Below, one piece after another: positions 20,275-30,577 of a stretch of 64,000 bases of DNA. A model generated the notes under the pieces. The model saw only the letters and a list, made by a program, of their open reading frames with translations, was not told where the DNA came from and searched no databases. The position numbers and the translations under genes were made by a program. The first letter of the stretch is position 1; every line of letters begins with the position of its first letter. The DNA comes from Parafannyhessea umbonata (GTDB taxonomy: Bacteria > Actinomycetota > Coriobacteriia > Coriobacteriales > Atopobiaceae), in the NCBI RefSeq assembly GCF_900105025.1, contig NZ_LT629759.1:2289094-2353093 (forward strand), written 5' to 3'.

Positions 20275-21900
20275 ATGGGTTCTCTGAGCGTCGTCATGTC
20301 AAACCACGTCTTCCTGGGGCAGGGGAGCCCGGACGTCCGCGCCGCCCTCGTGATCGAGGGTGACACCATCCGCGCGGTCGCCTCTCCGGAGCACCTTGCC
20401 CACGTCGTGCCGGAAGGCACGCCCGTGCGCGACTTCGGCGACGCGTTCATATGTCCCGGCTTCCACGACGCGCACCAGCACGTGTTCCACACGTCGCTCT
20501 TCCGGAGCGACCTTGCGCTCTCGTACGCGGGCACAAGCGAGAAGGACTGCGTCCGCAGGCTGCGGGAGTTCGCGGCGCGGCATCCCGGCGACGGGTGGCT
20601 CCTTGGCCAGGGCTTTCGCTCCGCGCTCTGGGACCCACCCGTGCCTCCGACGCGCGCCTCGCTCGACGAGGCGTTCCCGGACCGGCCGGTCTGCATGTAC
20701 GAGGGCGACCTCCACACGCTGTGGGTGAACACGCGCGGCCTCTCGGAGCTCGGCATCACGGACGACACCGTCCCGCCGGCCGGCGGCTTCTTCGACCGCG
20801 ACGCGGACGGCCACCTCACCGGCGTCATCCACGAGGCCGCCGGCATGTACTACGTGTCGAAGGTGTTCGCGAGCCTGCCCAGGCAGGGCGTGCTCGACGC
20901 ATACCGCGACTACTTCCGCATGAGCCTCTCTCAGGGCATCACGAGCGTGTGCGACATGGCGCTCTGCGCCATCCCGGGCACGGACTTCGTGTACGACGAC
21001 ATCTACCGCGAGCTTCTGGGCGCGGGGCAGATCCCCATGCGCGTGCACCTGTACCCGCAGAACGTCGGAACGTTCGAGCGCGTCGAGAGCCTGCAGGCGG
21101 AGTTCAGGGGCAAGATGGTGCAGGTCCCGGGCACGAAGCAGTTCTTCGACGGCATATCGAGCGCTCACACGGCGTGGCTGCACGAGCCGTACGCGAACCC
21201 GTACTTCCCGGGCGACTGCGGAAGGCCCACCGTCGATGCGGAGGTCATGCGCTCCTACGTGATGGAGGCCGCGCGCCGCGGCATCGCCACGCGAATCCAC
21301 ACCATAGGCGACAGGGCAGTCAGCACCGCAATCGACATCTTCGCGGAGGCGCGTCGCGCCTACGGCCGCCCGCGCCACGGCATGAACGCGATAGAGCACA
21401 TCGAGAACCTCACCCCCGCGGACGTGGAGGCCATGGCCAGGATCGACCTCGTCGCGTCCGTCCAGCCGCAGCACGTGGTGATAGACGTGACGCAGCCGGA
21501 GCGCGACCTTGGACCCAAGCGCGCGGCGTTCATGTGGCCGTTTGCAAGCTACGCCCGCGCGGGCGTCACCATGGCGTTCGGCACGGACTCGCCGTGCGTG
21601 CCGGACAGCGCGATGCAGGTGCTCAGCTGCGCCGTCACGCGCGAGGTGCCGCAGACCAACCAGCCGGCCGGCGGCTGGCTCCCCCAGGAGCGCATCTCCA
21701 TGCCGCGCGCCATCGACGCGTACACCCGCGGCAGCGCGCGCCTCGTCGGGCGCGAGCACGAGCTCGGCACGCTCGCCGCCGGCAAGCTCGCGGACTTTGT
21801 GGTGCTTGACACGAACCTCGTCACCGCGGACCCGGAGCGCATCCAGGACGTGGCGACCGTTGCCACCTACGTCGGCGGCGCGCCGGTGTGGGAGGCATAG
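20275..21900 (+). CDS. Amidohydrolase family protein (YtcJ/Amidohydrolase_3 type)
   Basis: A 541-residue metal-dependent amidohydrolase. The N-terminal beta domain precedes the metal motif CPGFHDAHQHVF (H-x-H) near residue 65. Further features are TRIHTIGDRAVS, the EHIENL stretch with a metal His, and the C-terminal Asp in FGTDSPCVP, then the return of the beta domain (LAAGKLADFVVLD). Family members hydrolyse N-acyl amino acids or formamides; substrate here unknown. ATG 20275 follows AGGAGG by ten bases. It is likely co-transcribed with the importer and M20 gene. Confidence 0.88.
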   Translation: MGSLSVVMSNHVFLGQGSPDVRAALVIEGDTIRAVASPEHLAHVVPEGTPVRDFGDAFICPGFHDAHQHVFHTSLFRSDLALSYAGTSEKDCVRRLREFAARHPGDGWLLGQGFRSALWDPPVPPTRASLDEAFPDRPVCMYEGDLHTLWVNTRGLSELGITDDTVPPAGGFFDRDADGHLTGVIHEAAGMYYVSKVFASLPRQGVLDAYRDYFRMSLSQGITSVCDMALCAIPGTDFVYDDIYRELLGAGQIPMRVHLYPQNVGTFERVESLQAEFRGKMVQVPGTKQFFDGISSAHTAWLHEPYANPYFPGDCGRPTVDAEVMRSYVMEAARRGIATRIHTIGDRAVSTAIDIFAEARRAYGRPRHGMNAIEHIENLTPADVEAMARIDLVASVQPQHVVIDVTQPERDLGPKRAAFMWPFASYARAGVTMAFGTDSPCVPDSAMQVLSCAVTREVPQTNQPAGGWLPQERISMPRAIDAYTRGSARLVGREHELGTLAAGKLADFVVLDTNLVTADPERIQDVATVATYVGGAPVWEA

Positions 21901-21980
21901 CCCCGCAAGTTGGCATATGCTGTCTGTGACGGCATGCGCGGACGGCGCCCGCGCCACGAGCGCTCGCGAAAGGGGACTTC

Positions 21981-23912
21981 ATGCAGGACGGATTCGTAAA
22001 GGTCGCGGCCAGGACCCCACAGGTCCGCGTGGCCGATGTCGACTTCAACGTCAAGGCCGTGGTGCAAGAGGTGCGCGAGTCCTTCTCGCTCGACGGCGCC
22101 CGCGTCATAGTCCTTCCCGAGCTCGCGCTCACGGGCTACACCTGCGAGGACCTGTTCTGGCAGGACGCGCTTCTGGACGCCGCCGAGAAGGGCGTGGCGG
22201 ACGTGGCCCGGGCAACGTCGCGCGTGGACGCCCTCGTGCTGGTGGGCGCCCCCGTGCGGGCGGGCGGCAAGCTGTACAACTGCGCCGTCGTGCTCAGCCG
22301 CGGCCGCGTCCTTGGCATCGTGCCAAAGCGCCACATCCCCAACTACAACGAGTTCTACGAGGCGCGGCACTTCTGCGCCGGCCCGCTGGACGTGACGCGC
22401 GTGGACTTCGCCGGGCAGCGGGACGTGCCGTTTGGCGCGCGCCAGCTGTTCGCGTGCGACAGCGTGAGGAACCTCGTGGTCGCGGCGGAGGTGTGCGAGG
22501 ACCTGTGGGTGCCCGAGCCGCCGTCCATCGCGCACGCCCTTGCCGGTGCGACCGTGCTGTGCAACCTGTCCGCGTCAAACGCGATCGTCGGCAAGGCGGC
22601 GTACCGCAAAAGCCTCGTCTCGGGCCAGTCCGCGCGTCTTGTGGCGGGCTACGTGTACTGCAGCGCGGGCTGGGGCGAGTCCACGCAGGACCTGGTGTTC
22701 TCCGCGCACGACATCGTGGCGGAAAACGGCAGTGTCCTTGCGGAGGGCAGGCCGTTTCGAGAGGCGCGCGCCACGAGCGAGGTCGACGTCGACATGCTCG
22801 CGGCGGAGCGCCGTCGCCTGAGCACGTTCGTGACCGCGCCTACCGGCGAGGCCGCCGGCTACGTGGTCACGCCCTTCTCGCTCGAGGCGGAGCCGACCGA
22901 TCTTACACGCTGGGTGGACCCGCATCCGTTCGTGCCGTCAGACGCGACGCAGCGCAGCGCGCGCTGCGAGGACGTGCTCTCCATCCAGTCGTATGGCCTC
23001 GCAAAGCGCATGGCGCACACGCGCTCCAAGGCGGCGGTCATCGGCGTCTCCGGCGGGCTCGACTCCACGCTCGCGCTGCTCGTGACGGCGCGCGCCTTCG
23101 ACGTCCTGGGCATGGACCACGCGGGCATCGTCGCCGTCACCATGCCGGGCTTCGGCACGACGGAGCGCACGCACGGCAACTCCGAGGTCCTGGCCGATGC
23201 CCTGGGCGCCACGCTTCGCGAGGTGAGCATCACGAAGGCCGTGCGCCAGCACTTCGCGGACATAGGGCACGACGAGAGGGACCACTCCGTCACGTACGAG
23301 AACGCACAGGCCCGCGAGCGCACGCAGATACTGATGGACGTCGCTAACCAGGTGGGCGGTCTCGTGGTGGGCACGGGCGACCTGTCGGAGCTCGCGCTGG
23401 GCTGGGCCACGTACAACGCGGACCACATGAGCATGTACGGCGTGAACGCGTCAGTCCCGAAGACGCTCGTGCGGCACCTCGTGCGCTATGTTGCCGATAC
23501 CACGGAGTCCGATGCGCTCTCGGAGGTTCTGCTCGACGTGCTGGACACGCCGGTCTCGCCGGAGCTTCTGCCCGCGGAGGAGGACGGCACCATCGCGCAG
23601 CGCACCGAGGACCTCGTGGGCCCGTACGAGCTGCACGACTTCTTCCTGTACCAGGTGCTGCGCCGCGGCTTCCCGCCGCGCAAGGTGTACCGCCTCGCGC
23701 GCTACGCGCTGGGCGACTCCTACGACGACGAGACGATCCTCGCGTGGCTGCGCACGTTCTACCGGCGGTTCTTCTCACAGCAGTTCAAGCGCAGCTGCCT
23801 GCCGGACGGCCCGAAGGTCGGCTCTGCCGCCGTGTCCCCGCGCGGCGATTTGCGCATGCCGTCGGACGCGTGCTCCACGCTGTGGCTTGCCGAGCTGGAC
23901 AAGCTGGCGTAG
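21981..23912 (+). CDS. nadE: Glutamine-dependent NAD(+) synthetase
   Basis: A 643-residue enzyme making NAD from nicotinic acid adenine dinucleotide with ammonia from glutamine. The N-terminal nitrilase-type glutaminase (about 1-270) shows its Glu in VLPELALTGY, Lys in VPKRHIPNYNEFYE and Cys in AAEVCEDLWVPEP. The synthetase domain carries the ATP-PPase loop GVSGGLDSTLALLV and GTGDLSELALGW. Start ATG 21981 follows AAAGGGGA. The length matches the long actinobacterial form. Confidence 0.96.
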   Translation: MQDGFVKVAARTPQVRVADVDFNVKAVVQEVRESFSLDGARVIVLPELALTGYTCEDLFWQDALLDAAEKGVADVARATSRVDALVLVGAPVRAGGKLYNCAVVLSRGRVLGIVPKRHIPNYNEFYEARHFCAGPLDVTRVDFAGQRDVPFGARQLFACDSVRNLVVAAEVCEDLWVPEPPSIAHALAGATVLCNLSASNAIVGKAAYRKSLVSGQSARLVAGYVYCSAGWGESTQDLVFSAHDIVAENGSVLAEGRPFREARATSEVDVDMLAAERRRLSTFVTAPTGEAAGYVVTPFSLEAEPTDLTRWVDPHPFVPSDATQRSARCEDVLSIQSYGLAKRMAHTRSKAAVIGVSGGLDSTLALLVTARAFDVLGMDHAGIVAVTMPGFGTTERTHGNSEVLADALGATLREVSITKAVRQHFADIGHDERDHSVTYENAQARERTQILMDVANQVGGLVVGTGDLSELALGWATYNADHMSMYGVNASVPKTLVRHLVRYVADTTESDALSEVLLDVLDTPVSPELLPAEEDGTIAQRTEDLVGPYELHDFFLYQVLRRGFPPRKVYRLARYALGDSYDDETILAWLRTFYRRFFSQQFKRSCLPDGPKVGSAAVSPRGDLRMPSDACSTLWLAELDKLA

Positions 23913-23953
23913 CGCCCCGCCGCCTGCACCATATTTATGAGCGAAGACGCATG

Positions 23954-23978
23954 GCGGCCTGGCTTTGTGCCAGGCCGC
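23954..23978 (+). terminator. Hairpin after nadE
   Basis: GCGGCCTGGC (23954-23963) pairs with GCCAGGCCGC (23969-23978) around TTTGT. An outer ACGC/GCGT pair may extend it. No T tract follows. Confidence 0.5.
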
Positions 23979-24020
23979 GTGCGTATGCGGGTGGAAACAT
24001 GCACATGCGTTGACCCATGC

Positions 24021-24056
24021 GAGAAAATCTAAGTGCCGCCTGTAAGATTTTTTCTC
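24021..24056. promoter_or_regulatory. Imperfect inverted repeat upstream of the groES promoter
   Basis: GAGAAAATCT (24021-24030) pairs with AGATTTTTTCTC (24045-24056), with two extra T's on the right arm. It ends 5 bases before the -35. It could be a nadE terminator or an operator. It does not match CIRCE or HspR (HAIR) sites. Confidence 0.4.
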
Positions 24057-24061
24057 TTTTG

Positions 24062-24090
24062 TTGTATAAGGGTTGGGTTCTGGGTAGAAT
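24062..24090 (+). promoter_or_regulatory. Promoter of groES-groEL
   Basis: TTGTAT (24062-24067), a 17-bp spacer, and TAGAAT (24085-24090), giving a leader of about 80 nt before groES. Confidence 0.65.
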
Positions 24091-24178
24091 TCAGAACGTC
24101 AGATAGGCGAGAGGGGGCGCAAGCCCCTTCAGATACCAAGAGACGTGCAGGTACGCACGAAAACGGGAGGTTTTGACC

Positions 24179-24469
24179 ATGACTCTTAAGCCGCTTGGTG
24201 ACCGCGTTCTTGTTAAGCCCGCTCCCAAGGAGGAGAAGACCGCTTCCGGTCTCTACATCTCCTCTGGTGCGCAGGAGAAGCCGCAGCGCGGCGAGGTCGT
24301 TGCCGTCGGCGCCGGCAAGCTCAACGACAAGGGCGAGCGCATCGTCCCGGACGTCAAGGTCGGCGACCAGGTCTACTACGGCAAGTTCGGCGGCAACGAG
24401 GTCAAGGTCGACGGGGAGGACTTCCTCCTGCTTCGTGCCGACGACATCTACGCGATCATTACCGAGTAG
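24179..24469 (+). CDS. groES: Co-chaperonin GroES
   Basis: A 96-residue GroES that caps the GroEL folding chamber as a heptamer. Typical features are LKPLGDRVLVKP at the start, the mobile-loop stretch EEKTASGLYI, and the roof region near VPDVKVGDQVYY. ATG 24179 lies after GGGAGG; TTG 24173 two codons earlier is less likely. Followed 51 bases later by groEL. Confidence 0.98.
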   Translation: MTLKPLGDRVLVKPAPKEEKTASGLYISSGAQEKPQRGEVVAVGAGKLNDKGERIVPDVKVGDQVYYGKFGGNEVKVDGEDFLLLRADDIYAIITE

Positions 24470-24505
24470 CCGGTCGGCTTCACGGGACATCTCACAAACG
24501 AGTGA

Positions 24506-26161
<1,656 letters not shown>

Positions 26162-26187
26162 GGCCAATCGCTAGGGCGATATCGTTC

Positions 26188-26234
26188 GGTCCCGGATCTT
26201 CGCGGCATCCCCGCGGGGTCCGGGACCTCTTTTT
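26188..26234 (+). terminator. Rho-independent terminator of groES-groEL
   Basis: GGTCCCGGA (26188-26196) pairs with TCCGGGACC (26219-26227), with a second GC-rich stem inside the loop, then TCTTTTT. Confidence 0.88.
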
Positions 26235-26321
26235 GTATGCGCGCCGGTCTACTCGACCATTGCGGCTCGCGTATGCCCGTTAAGCGGTACAATTGCAGTT
26301 CGGCAATACGAAAGGGGAGAC

Positions 26322-27593
26322 ATGGCCCAGAAGCGCGACGTAATCGACGACCTCATCGACATCCAGAGCGACTGGAAGGCCGTCAAGAATCCGTTGGGCG
26401 GGCTGGCCGGCTCCCTTGCCGTCGACCCCGATAACGAGAACTTCTATGACCCCTCGGACTACAAGGAGCGCCCGCGCGCGAACTCCCTGTTCTGCACGCG
26501 CGTCGCATCGGAGGGCGCGGATGACTGCCACCGGTGCCTGGATGTCTGCCCCGTGGATGCCGTCACCATCACGAAGAACGCCGTCAGGATCGCCGACAAC
26601 TGCCGCAAGTGCGGCCTGTGCAGCGTCGTGTGTCCCACGGAGGTCTTCGTCGCGTACAAGGTCACTCCGAAGAGCCTGTACGACAGGATCTCCAAGGCGG
26701 CGAGCGAGTACGAGCAGTGCTACATCACCTGTACGCGCGCCTTGGGGCGCAAGCCCAAGGACAACGAGATCCTGCTGCCGTGCGTGGGCGCCGTATCCCG
26801 CGAGACGTGGTTCGCCCTGCTGAGGGAATACAACAACCTGAGCATCTACCTGCCCCTGGGCATCTGCGACAAGTGCCGCAACGTCACGGGCGAGGAGACG
26901 TATGCGAACGAGATCGCGGCGGGGGAGGAGCTGAGCCACGGGGCCATGGGTCTCGAGGTGGACGAGAAGGACCTCACCCACGAGCAGACGCGCGCCTATA
27001 AGCGCAGCCAGTTCATGTCGACCATGGTGAAGGCCGGTACCGCGGCGCTTGCCACCACGAACCCCGCGATGTCGGGGGCCGCCGCCATCGCCGAGAAGGT
27101 GCGCAGGCACTCCCAGCAGATGACGGAGCTCCAGAACTCCCTCGAGCGCGCGGTCGGCGCGAAGACGACGGAGAAGCGTCGTCGCATCCTCACGCAGAAC
27201 CGCAAGCTCATGCTCACGACCATCCAGAAGGACAACTCGCTCGCGGAGGGCTTCGACCTGAAGATCCCGAAGTGCGATCCGGAGCTGTGCACCGCCTGTG
27301 GCGACTGCGTCACGACGTGCACGCTGCACGCGTGCGACCTGGACGGGCGCGGGCACTTCTCGGTAGAGCCGGCATACTGCGTCAACTGCGGCGCCTGTGC
27401 GAAGGCGTGTCCCGAGGGGGCGCTCGCGATGGTGGATTGCGACAAGAAGGACCTCGTGGTTCGCGACGAGGAGGCCGAGCGCCGCAAGCGCGCCGCAGCC
27501 AAGCAGAAGGCCCGGATCGAGAAGACGAAGGCCGAGGGCAAGAAGCAGCTCAACAGGGTGCTCGACGGACTCGAGCGCCTTGCCGACGAATAG
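26322..27593 (+). CDS. 4Fe-4S ferredoxin-type protein, four cluster motifs
   Basis: A 423-residue cytosolic iron-sulfur protein. N-terminal clusters come from CHRCLDVCPVDA and CRKCGLCSVVCP, and C-terminal clusters from CTACGDCVTTC and CVNCGACAKACP. A central ~150-residue region has a further CDKC and a helical, charged segment. The last ~60 residues are very basic and coiled-coil-like (Lys/Arg/Glu rich). It probably shuttles electrons or assembles on a redox complex; partner unknown. ATG 26322 follows AAAGGGGAG; a TACAAT box lies at 26288-26293. Not an operon with ychF for certain (44-base gap). Confidence 0.85.
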   Translation: MAQKRDVIDDLIDIQSDWKAVKNPLGGLAGSLAVDPDNENFYDPSDYKERPRANSLFCTRVASEGADDCHRCLDVCPVDAVTITKNAVRIADNCRKCGLCSVVCPTEVFVAYKVTPKSLYDRISKAASEYEQCYITCTRALGRKPKDNEILLPCVGAVSRETWFALLREYNNLSIYLPLGICDKCRNVTGEETYANEIAAGEELSHGAMGLEVDEKDLTHEQTRAYKRSQFMSTMVKAGTAALATTNPAMSGAAAIAEKVRRHSQQMTELQNSLERAVGAKTTEKRRRILTQNRKLMLTTIQKDNSLAEGFDLKIPKCDPELCTACGDCVTTCTLHACDLDGRGHFSVEPAYCVNCGACAKACPEGALAMVDCDKKDLVVRDEEAERRKRAAAKQKARIEKTKAEGKKQLNRVLDGLERLADE

Positions 27594-27637
27594 CCTAAGC
27601 AGGCTCCCGCAAGTTTCTACCAGACGGAGATGAGGAC

Positions 27638-28711
27638 GTGTCACTTTCAATCGGTATCGTAGGCCTACCCAACGTGGGCAAGTCGACCCTGTTCACCGCG
27701 CTGACCCGCAAGGGCGGGCTCTCGGCCAACTACCCCTTTGCCACGATCGACCCTAACGTGGGCATCGTGGACGTTCCCGACGAGCGCCTGAACAAGCTCG
27801 CCGAGATGGTGCATCCTGCGAAGATCGTGCCGGCCTCCGTCGAGTTCGTCGACATCGCAGGCCTGGTCAAGGGCGCGAACGAGGGCGAGGGCCTCGGCAA
27901 CCAGTTTCTGGCGAACATCCGCAACTGCGATGCCATCTGCGAGGTCGTCCGCTTCTTCAAGGACCCCAACGTCATGCGCGAGACCGGCCGCACCGGCGAG
28001 TTCGTGGACCCCGCGGCCGACGTGGACACCATCCAGACCGAGCTCATCCTCGCGGACCTGGGCTCGCTCGAGCGCTCCATCCCCAAGCTCGAGAAGGAGG
28101 CGAAGCGCGACAAGGAGATGAAGCCGCGCCTGGACGTCGCGAAGCGCCTCCAGGACTGGCTCAACCAGGGCAACCGCGCCGCGACCCTCGACCTCACCGA
28201 CGACGAGCGTGCCGCCGCGCACGACCTGTTCCTTCTGACCATGAAGCCGATCCTGTACGTCGCGAACTGCGACGAGGACCAGCTGCACGACGACCTCACC
28301 ATCCAGGGCCAGAAAGCCATCCCCATCTGCGCAGAGGTCGAGGCGGAGCTCGCGGATCTCGACGCGGAGGAGGCCGCGGAGTACCTGGAGTCCATGGGGC
28401 TTGAGCATTCCGGGCTCGAGACCCTCGCTCAGGCGGCGTACCACCTGCTTGGCCTGCAGAGCTTCTTCACGGCCGGCCCGAAGGAGGTCCGCGCCTGGAC
28501 CGTCCGCATCGGCGCGAAGGCACCGGAGGCCGCCGGCGTCATCCACTCGGACTTCGAGAAGGGCTTCATCAAGGCCGAAACCATCAGCTACGACGACTAC
28601 GTCAGCCTCGGTGGCGAGCAGGGTGCGAAGGAGGCCGGCCGCATGCGCATGGAGGGCAAGGACTACGTCGTGCAGGACGGCGACGTCATGGTCTTCCGCT
28701 TCAACGTGTAG
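27638..28711 (+). CDS. ychF: Redox-regulated ribosome-binding ATPase YchF
   Basis: A 357-residue Obg-family P-loop protein that prefers ATP and binds ribosomes. GLPNVGKSTLFTALT is the Walker A, FVDIAGLVKGANEGEGLGN is the switch region, and the C-terminal TGS-like domain includes the FFTAGPKEVRAWT motif. The C terminus KDYVVQDGDVMVFRFNV is diagnostic. GTG 27638 follows ATGAGGAC. A long bidirectional terminator separates it from the convergent LCP genes. Confidence 0.97.
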   Translation: MSLSIGIVGLPNVGKSTLFTALTRKGGLSANYPFATIDPNVGIVDVPDERLNKLAEMVHPAKIVPASVEFVDIAGLVKGANEGEGLGNQFLANIRNCDAICEVVRFFKDPNVMRETGRTGEFVDPAADVDTIQTELILADLGSLERSIPKLEKEAKRDKEMKPRLDVAKRLQDWLNQGNRAATLDLTDDERAAAHDLFLLTMKPILYVANCDEDQLHDDLTIQGQKAIPICAEVEAELADLDAEEAAEYLESMGLEHSGLETLAQAAYHLLGLQSFFTAGPKEVRAWTVRIGAKAPEAAGVIHSDFEKGFIKAETISYDDYVSLGGEQGAKEAGRMRMEGKDYVVQDGDVMVFRFNV

Positions 28712-28758
28712 CGCGAACCAACGCAGACGCCGTCCGTCGCGCAACGCCTGCGCGCGGG

Positions 28759-28814
28759 CGAGAAGAACACCCCCTTCCGGCTTTCCATCAGTCCGGAAGG
28801 GGGCGTTCTTCTCG
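28759..28814. terminator. Bidirectional terminator between ychF and the LCP genes
   Basis: A 22-bp stem with one mismatch: arms 28759-28780 and 28793-28814, beginning CGAGAAGAAC and ending GTTCTTCTCG, with a 12-nt loop. It serves convergent genes. Confidence 0.85.
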
Positions 28815-28863
28815 TCTTGGTTCCCTGGGCGCCGCAACCTGCGGAACCCCCGGGCGGAAACTC

Positions 28864-30528
28864 CTAGTTCGTGCCGGTGGCGGCGTTGCTGCCGGCAGAT
28901 ACCGTGGTGCCCGCGCCCGTTGCGTCAGCCGTGTTGGCAGACTTGGCGGATCCGTCGATCCAGTCGGCGCCAAACACCACCACGACGTCAGACGACGTGT
29001 CCCACGAGCCGTCGTTCTGCACGGGTGCGGCGGAAAGCCCCAGCGTCTTCGCGACGCCTGCCGCCTTCGCCTGGGCGTCGCCGTTGTAGTAGACCGTCGT
29101 CTTCGCCTGCAGCGACGGTGCATCGTTCGTCGTTGCCGTGAAGCCGGCGCTCGTGAGCGTGGATGCGCCGTTGCCGGCGACGCCGGCGGTCGAGGTGCCG
29201 TTCAGCACGAGCACGGTGCCCGTATACTCCGGAGTAACCTGCGCCGCGCCGTTTCCGCCGGCGCCGCTGGAGGAGGCGTCGTCGCCGGTCGAGGTGCTCA
29301 CGCCCACGGAGCCCGCGACGCCTGCGGTAAAGTCCTGCGACGCGTCCTCGTACGGCGGCAGGCCCTTGTCCACGCGTTCCATGATCTTCTTCCACGCAGC
29401 CGTGTCGCAGACCTCGTACCACGTGTTGTTGACGTACTCGCTGATGGTGGGACACTGGCCGGAGTACACGTCCTTCTCGACGTCTATGCCCTTGAAGCTC
29501 GAGGCGAGCGACGCGATCGAAGTCACGTCCATGTCGGTAGTTACGTAGCCCGAAAGCGTCGTCACCGTGGGCACGATGGTCGAGGCGCCGCCCTTCATCA
29601 CCTTCGTGATGACCGCGCCAATGAGCATGCGCTGGTTCGCGGCGCGATAGAAATCGCCTCCGCCGTAGCTGTCGTACGCGTGGCGCGCGCGGCCAAGCAG
29701 CGCTGCCGTCCTTCCGTCAAGCTTCTGCTTTCCCGCGGGCAGGTCAAGGCCGGTGTACTTCGGGTCCTTCACCTCCACGGGCAGGTCTACGGTCACGCCG
29801 CCAATGGCGTCGACCACCTTCGCGAAGCCGTCCATGTCGATCTCGGCGTAATGTGAGATGTCCACGCCCGCGAACTCGCTCACGACCTTCGTCGCATACG
29901 CGGCGCCACCAAACGAGTAGGCGGCGTTGATCTTCTGCTTGCCGTTCGACCCCAGGTCCACCAGGGTGTCGCGCGGAATCGAGATCAGCGCGACCTTCCC
30001 GTCGCGCGGGTCAACGCGGGCCAGGATGATGGTGTCCGTGCGGTACGCGCTGTAGTCCTTGCCGTAGTCCTTGCTCTCCGCACGCTCCTCGTCCTTGTCG
30101 ATGCCAAGGAGCAGCATGTAGAACGGGTCACCGGGGTCCTTCGTCTCCACAAGGGTGTCGCGCAGCTTGTCGTCCACGCCAGCGGTGATGGCGGTGTTGA
30201 TGTGGTACAGGTACGCCGCGACGGCTGCGCCTCCCGCAACCACCAGCGCCACCAGCGTCACCAGCGCTGCGCGCAGTACGTGGTGACGGCCCCGTCGCTG
30301 GCGTTTCTCGATGTACTCCTCGGCGCCCTTTGCGCGAGAATAGCGTGGCGCGCTCGGGTTGCCAACGCCTTGCGGCGCCGCACCCGCTGCCACCGAGGCG
30401 CCATGGTGCGTCCGCGTGCCTGCGTGGTGTCCCCTTGGGACGTCTGGCAGCGGGGCCTGAATCTGCGGCCTGGCGTCGCCCTCGCTCGCGCCCGCCTGCT
30501 GCGGTGCTGTTGCGCTGTGCTTACCCAA
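28864..30528 (-). CDS. LytR-CpsA-Psr (LCP) family wall polymer transferase, copy 1
   Basis: A 554-residue type II membrane protein that attaches wall teichoic acid-like or capsular polymers to peptidoglycan. About 90 N-terminal cytoplasmic residues (Pro/Gly/His-rich) precede one transmembrane helix (AALVTLVALVVAGGAAVAAY). The LCP catalytic domain follows (FYMLLLGIDKD, YRTDTIILARVD, SIPRDTLVDL, KINAAYSFGG, LLGRARHAY). A Ser/Gly linker leads to a C-terminal LytR_C domain near VLVLNGTSTAGVAGN. The start is TTG 30528, fixed by AAGGAGGAACC upstream. It is the downstream gene of a tandem pair sharing strong similarity. Confidence 0.93.
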   Translation of the reverse strand: MGKHSATAPQQAGASEGDARPQIQAPLPDVPRGHHAGTRTHHGASVAAGAAPQGVGNPSAPRYSRAKGAEEYIEKRQRRGRHHVLRAALVTLVALVVAGGAAVAAYLYHINTAITAGVDDKLRDTLVETKDPGDPFYMLLLGIDKDEERAESKDYGKDYSAYRTDTIILARVDPRDGKVALISIPRDTLVDLGSNGKQKINAAYSFGGAAYATKVVSEFAGVDISHYAEIDMDGFAKVVDAIGGVTVDLPVEVKDPKYTGLDLPAGKQKLDGRTAALLGRARHAYDSYGGGDFYRAANQRMLIGAVITKVMKGGASTIVPTVTTLSGYVTTDMDVTSIASLASSFKGIDVEKDVYSGQCPTISEYVNNTWYEVCDTAAWKKIMERVDKGLPPYEDASQDFTAGVAGSVGVSTSTGDDASSSGAGGNGAAQVTPEYTGTVLVLNGTSTAGVAGNGASTLTSAGFTATTNDAPSLQAKTTVYYNGDAQAKAAGVAKTLGLSAAPVQNDGSWDTSSDVVVVFGADWIDGSAKSANTADATGAGTTVSAGSNAATGTN

Positions 30529-30577
30529 GGTTCCTCCTTGCGCGCGGCCTCCTGGTCAGGATCCGCCGTGTATCGCG

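Noticed and set aside
21509-23347. 612-codon plus-strand frame overlapping the amidohydrolase and nadE
   Set aside because: Arg/Ala-rich out-of-frame reading of two clear genes; no recognisable motif.
24000-24178. CIRCE or HspR (HAIR) site before groES
   Set aside because: Neither TTAGCACTC-N9-GAGTGCTAA nor CTTGAGT-N7-ACTCAAG is present; only an unrelated imperfect repeat is seen.
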